Shown: in pieces, positions 1 to 7,268 of the stretch
Layout of the letters: every line of letters starts with the position of its first letter
Position numbering within the stretch: the stretch's first letter is position 1
Source: Gammaproteobacteria bacterium
GTDB taxonomy: Bacteria; Pseudomonadota; Gammaproteobacteria; Pseudomonadales; Pseudomonadaceae
Assembly: GCA_012735335.1 (NCBI GenBank)
Contig: JAAYHO010000136.1
Location: 1 to 10,803, forward strand
Direction: 5' to 3'
DNA: 10,803 bases
Made by a program: the position numbers and the translations under genes
The notes under the pieces: generated by a model
Told to the model about the DNA's origin: nothing
What the model saw: only the letters and a program-made list of their open reading frames with translations
Database searches by the model: none

Positions 1-818
1 CCGACCAGATGTCCGCACTGGTCATTGATCTGCTTGAAGTGGTCGATATCCAGCATCAGCAGGCTGAAGGCGTGTCGGCCGCGCTGCAGGGTACCCAGCA
101 GCCGATCCAGCATCTCCACCGCGTAGCGACGGTTGGGCAGACTGGTCAGCTCGTCGTGCATGGCCAGGCGGCGGTTGTGCGCATCGGCCCGCTCCTTGGT
201 CATCAGCACCAGCCCCATGCTGCTGAGAATCAGGATCACGCAGGAGATCAGAAAGGTGGCCATCTGCACGGGCGTGGAACTGGTCAGCTGCAGCGCCTGG
301 TCAGTACCCAGTCCGGTACTCAGACCGCGCACTGCCATGGTGATGATGCCCAGGGCGGCGGCCAGCATGACAAAGTACTGACCGCGCCCGGCGGTATTGT
401 CGCGCTCGCGGAAAGTGATCGCCAGCAACAGGCTTGCCTGGTAGGTGCACAGGCATGCCACAACCACCGCTCTGGCTGAGGGCGCGTCGGGCAGTATGGC
501 AAGGGCTGGCCCGGCCACCACCACCGGCCACCACAACCATAAACGCGGCATGCGTCGCTGCTGGAACTGCAATATCGCCTCGCAGAACAGGGCAAAAGCC
601 ACCACCAGCAGCAGGTTGCCCAGCACCACCGATAGGGAGTAGGGCAGCATCTCGCGCAGGATGAACAGAATGAAGGCGATGCCGTGCAGGCTCAGGCCCA
701 GCGCCCAGTAGCCCAGCCCCTCGGGTTGCTCCCGACGCCACAGGGCGCCGGTGCAACAGGCCATGGTCAGACTGACGGCGATGACCATGAGAAACATGGT
801 GGGGATATGCATCAGCAT
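1..818 (-). CDS. Membrane-anchored GGDEF protein, probable diguanylate cyclase (3' part missing)
   Basis: The gene starts at ATG 818 and runs off the window start, so 272 residues are visible. Seen: a hydrophobic N-terminal half of about 200 residues with around six membrane segments, then a short linker (TKERADAHNRR) and the opening of a GGDEF domain. The characteristic DELTSLPNRR stretch is followed by LDIDHFKQIND and GH. In GGDEF cyclases the first Asp of DxDxFK (D257) binds metal and N265/D266 lie in the substrate region. The GGDEF motif itself lies outside the window, so catalytic competence and any c-di-GMP inhibitory site cannot be judged, nor can a C-terminal EAL domain be excluded. 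The family makes c-di-GMP from two GTP. I do not recognise the sensory N-terminus as a named domain. An in-frame ATG also lies at 812; an AGAGG about 11 nt upstream fits 818 slightly better. No operon partner is visible. Confidence 0.88.
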   Translation of the reverse strand, partial: MLMHIPTMFLMVIAVSLTMACCTGALWRREQPEGLGYWALGLSLHGIAFILFILREMLPYSLSVVLGNLLLVVAFALFCEAILQFQQRRMPRLWLWWPVVVAGPALAILPDAPSARAVVVACLCTYQASLLLAITFRERDNTAGRGQYFVMLAAALGIITMAVRGLSTGLGTDQALQLTSSTPVQMATFLISCVILILSSMGLVLMTKERADAHNRRLAMHDELTSLPNRRYAVEMLDRLLGTLQRGRHAFSLLMLDIDHFKQINDQCGHLV

Positions 819-907
819 GGATCAGGGTACCTCTGCTTCCCTGCTCAGTGATGATGGAATTATGGTACGGGGCCGTCAGAATGCCATGGCGAGCCGCCCA
901 ATGGGCC
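819..907. other. Intergenic gap between znuA and the GGDEF gene
   Basis: This 89-bp gap separates two minus-strand genes. It should hold the promoter of the GGDEF gene; CATAAT on the minus strand is the only -10-like hexamer noticed and it has no good -35. Right after the znuA stop there is a short GCCCA-A-TGGGC palindrome (896-906), whose one-base centre makes it a poor hairpin. No T tract follows it, so I do not call a terminator. Confidence 0.4.
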
Positions 908-1852
<945 letters not shown>

Positions 1853-1870
1853 GGAGGATACCTCGGTACT

Positions 1871-1893
1871 GAATTGTTATATGATAACAGTCA
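1871..1893. promoter_or_regulatory. Zur-box-like operator in the znuA/zur divergent promoter
   Basis: Positions 1875-1889 read TGTTAT-ATG-ATAACA, a perfect six-base inverted repeat around three bases, flanked by GAAT and GTCA. The core closely resembles the gammaproteobacterial Zur consensus (GAAATGTTATANTATAACATTTC, from memory). It sits in the 66-bp gap between the znuA start (1852) and the zur start (1919), so one bound Zur could cover promoters in both directions. TATGAT (1880-1885) on the plus strand and TTTTCA-16 bp-TATCAT on the minus strand are possible promoter elements overlapping it. A second weaker repeat, GATAA-6 bp-TTATC (1883-1898), overlaps the right half. Confidence 0.8.
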
Positions 1894-1918
1894 TTATCGG
1901 ATTGAAAACAGGTGCGGC

Positions 1919-2413
1919 ATGAATAAAACCAGTCTGGCAACGGCTTCGCCCTGTCAGCACGATCATGAACAGTGCGTCATCGATGCGCTGGCAGCGGCTG
2001 AGCAGGTCTGTGAACGTAACGGGGCACGCCTGACGACGTTGCGCCGCCGGGTGCTGGAGCTGGTCTGGCAGAGTCATCGGCCGATGGGCGCCTACGATCT
2101 GCTGGATATCCTGGCCCGGGAAGATGACCGGCGTCCGGCCCCGCCCACCGTCTATCGGGCGCTGGATTTTCTTCAGGAGCACGGGCTGGTACACCGTATC
2201 GCCTCGCTGAACGCCTTTATCGGCTGCGCCAGCCCGGAACATACCCATCAGGGGCACTTTCTCATCTGCCGCAACTGCCGGGTGGCCTTCGAGCTGGATC
2301 AGGAACTGATTCAACCGGCGATTGCCCGGGTGGCCAGTCAGATGAACTTTCTGGTCGAAGCGGAAACGGTGGAGATTGCCGGTCTGTGCGGTCGCTGCCA
2401 GGAGGCCGCATGA
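1919..2413 (+). CDS. zur: Zinc uptake regulator Zur (Fur family)
   Basis: Zur is a zinc-sensing Fur-family repressor, known as np20 in P. aeruginosa. The 164-residue product has an N-terminal winged-helix domain ([13 protein letters not shown], and the recognition-helix stretch [11 protein letters not shown] at about 75-85) and a C-terminal dimerisation/metal domain. Two CxxC pairs (C117/C120 and C157/C160) form the structural zinc site. By position relative to E. coli Zur, H92, C103, H110 and E125 are the likely regulatory zinc ligands. The N-terminus carries a short CQHDHEQC stretch (12-19). The start was chosen at 1919 because the open frame extends upstream through the operator and into the znuA antisense region, and Fur-family homology begins only after this Met. 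Its stop (2411-2413) overlaps the znuC start in an ATGA. The operator upstream implies autoregulation. Confidence 0.95.
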   Translation: MNKTSLATASPCQHDHEQCVIDALAAAEQVCERNGARLTTLRRRVLELVWQSHRPMGAYDLLDILAREDDRRPAPPTVYRALDFLQEHGLVHRIASLNAFIGCASPEHTHQGHFLICRNCRVAFELDQELIQPAIARVASQMNFLVEAETVEIAGLCGRCQEAA

Positions 2414-3186
2414 GCGATGCTCTGCTCAGCCTCAGTCAGGTAGGCTTCCGCCGACATGGCAATGCGATTCTGGAAGATATCAGCCTGCAGGTGCGCCGCG
2501 GCGAGATTGTCACTCTGATCGGCCCCAATGGGGCGGGCAAGACCAGTCTGGTGCGCATCGTGCTGGGTCTGCTCAAGGCCGACAGCGGCCGGGTGCAGCG
2601 CCAGTCACAACTGCGTATCGGCTACATGCCGCAGAAACTGCAGATCGATGCCACCCTGCCGCTGGATGTGCTGCGCTTTCTGCTGCTGGCTCCGAAAGTG
2701 AAGCGTGCGGCAGCGCTGCAGGCGCTGGCGGAAGTCGGTGCCGAACATCTGGCCCAGCGGCCATTGCAGCAGGTCTCCGGCGGCGAGCTGCAGCGCATCC
2801 TGCTGGCCCGGGCGTTGCTGCGCCAGCCGGATCTGCTGGTGCTGGATGAGCCGGTGCAGGGCGTTGATGTGAACGGCCAGATCGAGCTGTACCAGTTGAT
2901 CACCCGGCTGCGCGATCGCTACGGCTGCGGTGTGCTGATGGTGTCCCATGACCTGCATCTGGTCATGGCCACCACCAATACCGTGGTCTGCCTCAACCGG
3001 CATGTGTGCTGTTCCGGTCGTCCGGAGCAGGTCAGTGCCGATCCGGCCTTTGTTGCCCTGTTCGGCGAGCAGGCCAGCGCGCTGGCGGTGTACAACCACC
3101 AGCACGACCACAGCCACGACATGCACGGCGAAGTCATCAGCGCCCCCCATCAGCACCCGGACGGATCTGCCTGCAACCATGCCTGA
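2410..3186 (+). CDS. znuC: Zinc ABC transporter ATP-binding protein ZnuC
   Basis: This is the cytoplasmic ATPase that powers zinc import with ZnuB. The 258-residue product carries every ABC motif: Walker A GPNGAGKT (38-45), Q-loop Q75 (YMPQK), signature SGGEL (123-127), Walker B LLVLDEP (142-148), D-loop GVD, and H-loop H180 (VSHD). The NRHVCCSG stretch (196-203) is typical of ZnuC. After about residue 228 there is a His-rich tail with eight His spread over some 30 residues, comparable to but longer than the His cluster I recall in E. coli ZnuC. The start at 2410 is set by GGAGG at 2401-2405 and by the ATGA overlap with the zur stop; an in-frame ATG at 2386 lies inside zur and has no comparable site. 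The tail overlaps the start of znuB by 8 nt. Confidence 0.96.
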   Translation: MSDALLSLSQVGFRRHGNAILEDISLQVRRGEIVTLIGPNGAGKTSLVRIVLGLLKADSGRVQRQSQLRIGYMPQKLQIDATLPLDVLRFLLLAPKVKRAAALQALAEVGAEHLAQRPLQQVSGGELQRILLARALLRQPDLLVLDEPVQGVDVNGQIELYQLITRLRDRYGCGVLMVSHDLHLVMATTNTVVCLNRHVCCSGRPEQVSADPAFVALFGEQASALAVYNHQHDHSHDMHGEVISAPHQHPDGSACNHA

Positions 3187-3964
3187 CTTTCTTCTCTATG
3201 CTCTGATTGCTGGTCTCGGACTGGCACTGGTGGCGGGGCCGCTGGGCTCCTTCGTGGTCTGGCGGCGCATGGCCTACTTTGGCGATACCCTGGCGCACTC
3301 GGCGCTGCTGGGTGTGGCGCTGGGCATGCTGCTGCAGATCAATGTCACCCTGGCGGTAACCGCCGGCTGCGTGCTGCTGGCGGTGCTGCTGGTGGCCATG
3401 CAGAACCGCAAGTGGCTGGCCAGCGACACCCTGCTGGGTATCCTCGCGCACAGCACCCTGTCGCTGGGGCTGGTGGTGCTGGCGCTGACCGAAAGCGTGC
3501 GGGTGGATCTGCTGGCCTACCTGTTCGGCGACCTGCTGGCGATCACCGAAAACGATCTGCGCTGGATGCTTGGCGGGCTGGTGATTGTCATGGCGCTGCT
3601 GGTCTGGCTGTGGCGGCCGCTGCTGTCGGTGACCGTGCATGAGGAACTGGCGCGGGTCGAGGGTCTGCCGGTCAGTGCCATCCGGCTGGCGCTGATGCTG
3701 CTGATTGCCATCGTGATTGCGGTGGCGATGAAGGTGGTCGGCGTACTGCTGATCACCTCCCTGCTGATCATTCCCCCGGCGGCAGCCCAGCGCCATGCGC
3801 GCACCCCGGAGCAGATGGCGCTGGGTGCCAGTTGTCTGGGTTGCGTGGCGGTGCTGGGTGGGCTGGCGCTGTCATGGAATCTGGACACCCCCGCCGGGCC
3901 CTCGATCGTGGCGAGTGCGGCGGGGCTGTTCATGCTGGCGCTGCTGGTGCCGAGGCGGCAGTAA
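3179..3964 (+). CDS. znuB: Zinc ABC transporter permease ZnuB
   Basis: This inner-membrane permease of the ABC-3 family (ZnuB/MntB type) forms the zinc channel. The 261-residue product is almost entirely hydrophobic, with about seven or eight membrane segments. It shows the family's [20 protein letters not shown] stretch (about 28-47), the cytoplasmic [12 protein letters not shown] loop, and the [13 protein letters not shown] segment (about 197-209). The start at 3179 lies 8 nt inside znuC, in another frame, so translation is probably coupled; there is no strong ribosome site of its own. It is the last gene of zur-znuC-znuB. The stop (3962-3964) lies inside an inverted repeat shared with the convergent ferritin gene, only 8 bp away. 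Confidence 0.96.
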   Translation: MPDFLLYALIAGLGLALVAGPLGSFVVWRRMAYFGDTLAHSALLGVALGMLLQINVTLAVTAGCVLLAVLLVAMQNRKWLASDTLLGILAHSTLSLGLVVLALTESVRVDLLAYLFGDLLAITENDLRWMLGGLVIVMALLVWLWRPLLSVTVHEELARVEGLPVSAIRLALMLLIAIVIAVAMKVVGVLLITSLLIIPPAAAQRHARTPEQMALGASCLGCVAVLGGLALSWNLDTPAGPSIVASAAGLFMLALLVPRRQ

Positions 3965-3974
3965 CTACCGCCTC
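3952..3974. terminator. Bidirectional hairpin between convergent znuB and ftnA
   Basis: GAGGCGG (3952-3958) and CCGCCTC (3968-3974) are perfect 7-bp inverted arms around a 9-nt loop. The hairpin spans both stop codons. There is no T tract on either side, so it resembles the stem of an intrinsic terminator without the classic tail. Its place at a convergent junction favours a role in ending both transcripts, but this is inference. Confidence 0.5.
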
Positions 3975-4437
3975 AGATCTGCGCCTGCAGGTAATTCTCC
4001 AGGCCGATCAGCTTGATCAGGCCCAGTTGCTTCTCCAGCCAGTAGGCGTGGTCTTCCTCGGTGTCCTTGAGCTGCAGCGCCAGGATATCCCGGCTGATGT
4101 AGTCGCGGTGCTGTTCGCACAGGGCGATGCCCTTGGCCAGCGCGCCGCGTACGTGATACTCCAGCTTGAGGTCGGCTTCCAGCATGTCCGGTACGGTAAA
4201 GCCGGGCTCGATCGGTGCCGGGCGCATATCCGGCTTGCCGCCGAGGAACAGGATGCGCCGCAGCAGCGCGTCGGCGTGCTCGGTTTCCTCTTCCATCTCG
4301 TGGTTGATGCGTTCGTACAGCTTGCTGTAGCCCTGGTCCTCGTACAACCGCGAATGCAGGAAGTACTGGTCGCGCGCGCCCAGCTCACCACGCAGCAGCT
4401 CGTTCAGGTAGTCGACTATATCCGGATGCCCTTGCAT
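3973..4437 (-). CDS. ftnA: Bacterial ferritin, FtnA type (bacterioferritin superfamily)
   Basis: Ferritins oxidise Fe(II) and store it as a mineral in a 24-subunit cytoplasmic shell. The 154-residue product spans the full four-helix bundle plus short fifth helix (ending [10 protein letters not shown]). Ferroxidase ligands are all present: E18, E51, H54, E93, E127 and H130, with Y25 nearby. The residue in the place of the bacterioferritin haem ligand Met52 is Thr (EEETEHAD instead of the usual EMKHAD). The sequence closely resembles what I remember of P. aeruginosa PA4235, first called bfrA and later shown to be the haem-free ferritin FtnA; the symbol follows that. The start is preceded by GAGG at about 9 nt. 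The gene is transcribed alone, convergent with znuB, and has its own upstream region with an operator-like palindrome. Iron- or peroxide-dependent control is plausible but not shown. Confidence 0.93.
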   Translation of the reverse strand: MQGHPDIVDYLNELLRGELGARDQYFLHSRLYEDQGYSKLYERINHEMEEETEHADALLRRILFLGGKPDMRPAPIEPGFTVPDMLEADLKLEYHVRGALAKGIALCEQHRDYISRDILALQLKDTEEDHAYWLEKQLGLIKLIGLENYLQAQI

Positions 4438-4583
4438 GGCGTATGACCTCGATGTTCATGCTTCAATTGAATGTCACCATTGTGCCCCAGGGGCTGTGCT
4501 GAGTGCCACTGTAACGGGTAAAAAATTGTAGCAATAACAATATGTTAACTAAGTCAGGATGCTAAGCATAAGCAGACTGATTA
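4438..4583 (-). promoter_or_regulatory. ftnA upstream region with candidate promoter and palindrome
   Basis: This 146-bp AT-richer gap lies between sco and ftnA, both minus-strand. On the minus strand TACAAT (4530 to 4525) is the best -10 candidate; the hexamers 16-17 bp upstream (TTAGTT/CTTAGT) are poor -35 elements, which would fit an activator-dependent promoter or a wrong choice. Immediately upstream, TAACA-ATA-TGTTA (4535-4547) is a perfect 5-bp inverted repeat in the spacer, an operator-like position. ATGC-TAA-GCAT (4558-4568) lies after the sco stop. A T run (4525-4519 on the minus strand) follows a weak ATTGT/ACAAT stem and might help end the sco transcript. Confidence 0.4.
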
Positions 4584-5222
4584 TCATCTGGCCCGGGCCA
4601 TTACCCGGGGCAGCAGCTCGCCCAGCTGTTGCGGGCGCAGGGGCGGACGGATAAAGCCGACATACTGCCCGGCCGGATCAACAATCACCACCTGGCCGCT
4701 GTGATCGACCAGGTAATTGTCCTGACTGGTGTCCGGCTCTATGTAGGCCACTGACAGGGCCTGAGCCAGCCGGGCCAGCTCCTCCGGGTCGCCGCTGGCA
4801 CCGGCGAAACCGGCATCGAAGAAGTTCAGGTAGCTGCTCATCTGCTGCGGGGTGTCGCGTTTGGGATCGACGCTGATCATGGTGACCCGCAGCTGCTGGC
4901 GCTGCTCATCGGGCAGGTTCAGGCTCAGTTGCCGCAGTTCGGCCAGGGTGGTGGGGCAGATATCCGGGCAGAAGGTGTAGCCGAAGAACAGCAGATTCCA
5001 CTGCCCTTGCAGGTCGTCCCGGCCCCAGGGCTGATTGCTGGCCGAGGTCAGCTGGATCGGTGGGATGGGCCGGGGGCTGTCGAACAGGAACAGCCCCGCT
5101 TCGGCCAGTTGTGCCTCGTTCAGCGGTGCCGGGCGCAGCACCTTGTGTACCGTGGCACCGATCACCAGGGCGACCACCGCCACCGACACCAGTACCGTCT
5201 TCTGAATACCACTCAAAGCCAT
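4584..5222 (-). CDS. senC: Sco1/SenC family copper chaperone for cytochrome oxidase
   Basis: Sco proteins are membrane-anchored, periplasm-facing thioredoxin-fold proteins that bind copper and help mature the CuA site of oxidase subunit II. The 212-residue product has one N-terminal membrane anchor (about 8-28) followed by the Sco domain. Copper ligands are present: C85 and C89 in FCPDICP, and H174 in LVDHSG, followed by VVIVDPAG. The ISVDPKRDTP stretch (116-125) is characteristic. The start at 5222 is supported by CAGGAG 7 nt upstream; the open frame continues to 5282 but those residues lack family similarity and read through cyoE. It overlaps cyoE by 10 nt, so it is the last gene of the ctaA-cyoE-sco run. 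The symbol follows Pseudomonas usage. Confidence 0.94.
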   Translation of the reverse strand: MALSGIQKTVLVSVAVVALVIGATVHKVLRPAPLNEAQLAEAGLFLFDSPRPIPPIQLTSASNQPWGRDDLQGQWNLLFFGYTFCPDICPTTLAELRQLSLNLPDEQRQQLRVTMISVDPKRDTPQQMSSYLNFFDAGFAGASGDPEELARLAQALSVAYIEPDTSQDNYLVDHSGQVVIVDPAGQYVGFIRPPLRPQQLGELLPRVMARAR

Positions 5223-6118
5223 CCGACTACTCCTGCGTAATGGTCCGCCAGCAGGGCCACGAACAGCCACAGCAGATACCACAGCGAGAACTTGAAGGTC
5301 TTGATCGCCGCATGCCTGCGGCTGTCCCGGTACAGCGCCCAGGCCCAGTCGATGAAGCGCAGGCCCAGCCCCAGTGCAGCGATCAGATACAGCGTGCCGC
5401 TCATGTGGATCACATAGGGCAGCAGGCTGACGGCCAACAGTATGAAGGTATACAGCAGGATATGCAGCTTGGTGTACTGCTCGCCGTGGGTAACCGGCAG
5501 CATGGGGATGGCCACCTTGGCGTATTCGGCCTTGCGGTGGATGGCCAGCGCCCAGAAGTGCGGTGGTGTCCAGGCAAAGATGATCAGCACCAGCAGCAGG
5601 GCTTCAGCATCAATCCGGCCGGTGACGGCGGTCCAGCCGAGCAGCGGTGGAGCGGCCCCGGCGAGCCCGCCGATGACGATATTCTGCGGCGTGGCACGTT
5701 TGAGAAAGGAGGTGTAGACCACCGCATAACCGAGCAGCGAGCCGAGGGTCAGCCAGGCGGTCAGGGCGTTGATCCACAGCAGCAGGATGGCCATGCCCAG
5801 CACCCCGAGCAGCAGGGCAAAGGCCAGCGCATGCAATGGATTGACCCGGCCCTGGGCCAGCGGGCGACGCTGGGTGCGGGCCATGTGGATATCGATGCGC
5901 CGATCCACCACATGGTTGATCGCCGCCGCCGATCCGGCGCACAGGGCGATGCCCAGATTGCCCAGCAACAGCACCTGCCAGGAGATCGCCCCCGGGGTGG
6001 ACAGCAGCATGCCGATTGCCGAGGTGATGATCATCAGGGCGACCACCCTGGGTTTGGTCAGTTCCAGATAGTCCTGCCACCGGGCGGTCGAGTGCCTGGT
6101 TGTGGTCATGGTGGTCAT
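5213..6118 (-). CDS. cyoE: Protoheme IX farnesyltransferase (haem O synthase, CyoE/CtaB)
   Basis: This integral membrane UbiA-family prenyltransferase adds a farnesyl group from FPP to haem B, giving haem O, the precursor of haem A. The 301-residue product, of usual length, has about nine membrane segments. Seen: the LTKPRVVALM opening (20-29), the first Asp-rich motif NHVVDRRIDIHMARTQRRPL (68-87, with N68, D72 and D76), the second loop YTSFLKRATPQNIVIGG, and the WTPPHFWALAIHRKAEY stretch. The start at 6118 is preceded by an AGGGGG at 5-10 nt; an in-frame ATG at 6109 is the alternative. It is named cyoE after the ubiquinol-oxidase homologue, but here it stands with ctaA and the aa3 oxidase genes. 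Its stop overlaps the sco start. Confidence 0.96.
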   Translation of the reverse strand: MTTMTTTRHSTARWQDYLELTKPRVVALMIITSAIGMLLSTPGAISWQVLLLGNLGIALCAGSAAAINHVVDRRIDIHMARTQRRPLAQGRVNPLHALAFALLLGVLGMAILLLWINALTAWLTLGSLLGYAVVYTSFLKRATPQNIVIGGLAGAAPPLLGWTAVTGRIDAEALLLVLIIFAWTPPHFWALAIHRKAEYAKVAIPMLPVTHGEQYTKLHILLYTFILLAVSLLPYVIHMSGTLYLIAALGLGLRFIDWAWALYRDSRRHAAIKTFKFSLWYLLWLFVALLADHYAGVVGWL

Positions 6119-6221
6119 GCTTACCCCCTGCGCCGCTGGCGCTTGTTATTATGTGCATCGTCGGCTGGCAATGCTGAGTATGGCTGGGTTTCGCCGTTGT
6201 GCTGCGATAAAGGCCGATTAA
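6119..6221 (-). other. ctaA-cyoE intergenic gap with hairpin next to the cyoE ribosome site
   Basis: The 103-bp gap between two same-strand genes contains a perfect GCGCC-GCT-GGCGC stem-loop (6130-6142), directly upstream of the AGGGGG ribosome-binding site of cyoE. A CATAAT hexamer (6153 to 6148) on the minus strand could be a -10 for an internal promoter, without a convincing -35. The hairpin could pause or process the transcript, or affect cyoE translation; none of this can be decided from sequence. Confidence 0.4.
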
Positions 6222-7259
6222 TCAGCCCGGTGTCCACTGTCCGACTGGGCTCCGGCGCTGGGCGTTCACCCGGATTGCTGCCGGGCGCAGTCGATAATTG
6301 ACCAGCACCAGAGTCAGCAGCAGCAGGGCACCGACGGCGTTATGTGCCACGGCTACCGCCAGCGGCAGGTGCGCCAGGATGTTGCTGATACCCAGCCCCA
6401 GCTGGGTGAACAGCACCAGGCTGAGACCGACAGCAGTGGCCGTCAGTCCGGCGCGGTACAGCTTCCAGACCAGCAGCAGCGTGGCGATCAGGGTGATCAG
6501 CGCGCCGATTCGATGGGTGACGTGAATGGCCGTGCGTCCTTCGCCGTACAGCATGCCGCCCAGGTAGTTGGGACCGATCTCCTGGAAGATGTTGAAGCCA
6601 GCGACAAAGTCCATCTCCGGCCACCACTGGCCATGGCAGGTTGGCAGGTCCAGACAGGCTACCGCGGCGTAGTTGCTGCTGACCCAGCCGCCCAGGGCAA
6701 TCTGCACTATGACTACCGCCAGCACCGCTCGGCCCAAGGGGCGCAGGGCGGTCAGGCCGACATCCGCCGGCAGGCGTCCGGACAGCCGCAGGCACAGCAG
6801 AAACAGCAGGCTCAGGGTGGCGAAGCCGCCCAGCAGGTGTGCGGTGACCACCTGTGGCCACAGCTTGAGGGTGACTGTCCACATGCCGAACAGTGCCTGG
6901 CAGATGACCAGGGCCAGCAGGGCCAGTGGCAGTTTCAGTGGATAGCCCTCGCGCTGGCGGTATTTCAGTGCCAGCAGGGCCAGGCCGAGAATGGTCAGGC
7001 CCAGCAGGCCTGCGGCATAGCGGTGGATCATCTCCGCCCAGGCCTTGAAGGCTTCCACCGGGTTATCGGGAAAGCGCAGCTGCGCCAGCTCCAGCGCGGC
7101 ATCGCTGCGTGGCACGCTGAGAAAGCCGTAGCAGCCGGGCCAGTCCGGGCAGCCCAGCCCGGCATGCACCAGTCGGGTGTAGGCACCCAGGATCACCACC
7201 ACAAAGCCCAGCAGCAGGGCCCCGACAGCAAACAGAAAACCGGGTTTACGCATAGTCAT
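6222..7259 (-). CDS. ctaA: Haem A synthase, COX15/CtaA family
   Basis: CtaA oxidises the C8 methyl of haem O to a formyl group, producing haem A for aa3 oxidase. The 345-residue membrane protein has about eight helices arranged as two similar halves. Seen: LVHAGLGCPDWPGCYG with the Cys pair C37/C43, and a second pair C202/C208 (CLDLPTC) in the matching loop of the other half. Candidate haem-ligand His are H79 (MIHRYAAG), H141 (TAHLLGG), H249 (HVTHRIGA) and H306 (VAHNAVGA). The start is either 7259 (MTMRK) or 7253 (MRK); an AGGCTG lies just upstream, and the first is used here. The previous gene ends only 9 nt upstream. The C-terminal tail after about residue 325 is polar and not distinctive. 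Confidence 0.95.
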   Translation of the reverse strand: MTMRKPGFLFAVGALLLGFVVVILGAYTRLVHAGLGCPDWPGCYGFLSVPRSDAALELAQLRFPDNPVEAFKAWAEMIHRYAAGLLGLTILGLALLALKYRQREGYPLKLPLALLALVICQALFGMWTVTLKLWPQVVTAHLLGGFATLSLLFLLCLRLSGRLPADVGLTALRPLGRAVLAVVIVQIALGGWVSSNYAAVACLDLPTCHGQWWPEMDFVAGFNIFQEIGPNYLGGMLYGEGRTAIHVTHRIGALITLIATLLLVWKLYRAGLTATAVGLSLVLFTQLGLGISNILAHLPLAVAVAHNAVGALLLLTLVLVNYRLRPAAIRVNAQRRSPVGQWTPG

Positions 7260-7268
7260 CAGCCTGTA

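Noticed and set aside
1883..1898. Fur box in the zur promoter
   Set aside because: GATAA-6-TTATC has only a partial match to the 19-bp Fur consensus and overlaps the better Zur-type palindrome; kept only as a note in the operator entry.
3137..3796. 219-codon minus-strand open frame opposite znuB
   Set aside because: Gln/His-rich antisense shadow of a conserved permease gene, no motif.
4484..4494. GCCCC-A-GGGGC palindrome in the ftnA leader
   Set aside because: A one-base centre cannot form a stable hairpin of that length, and it has no T tract or known operator pattern.
5060..6301. 413-codon plus-strand open frame opposite sco and cyoE
   Set aside because: It lies antisense to two clearly recognisable genes, is rich in Gln, Gly and Arg without any domain, and is the expected by-product of GC-rich third positions.
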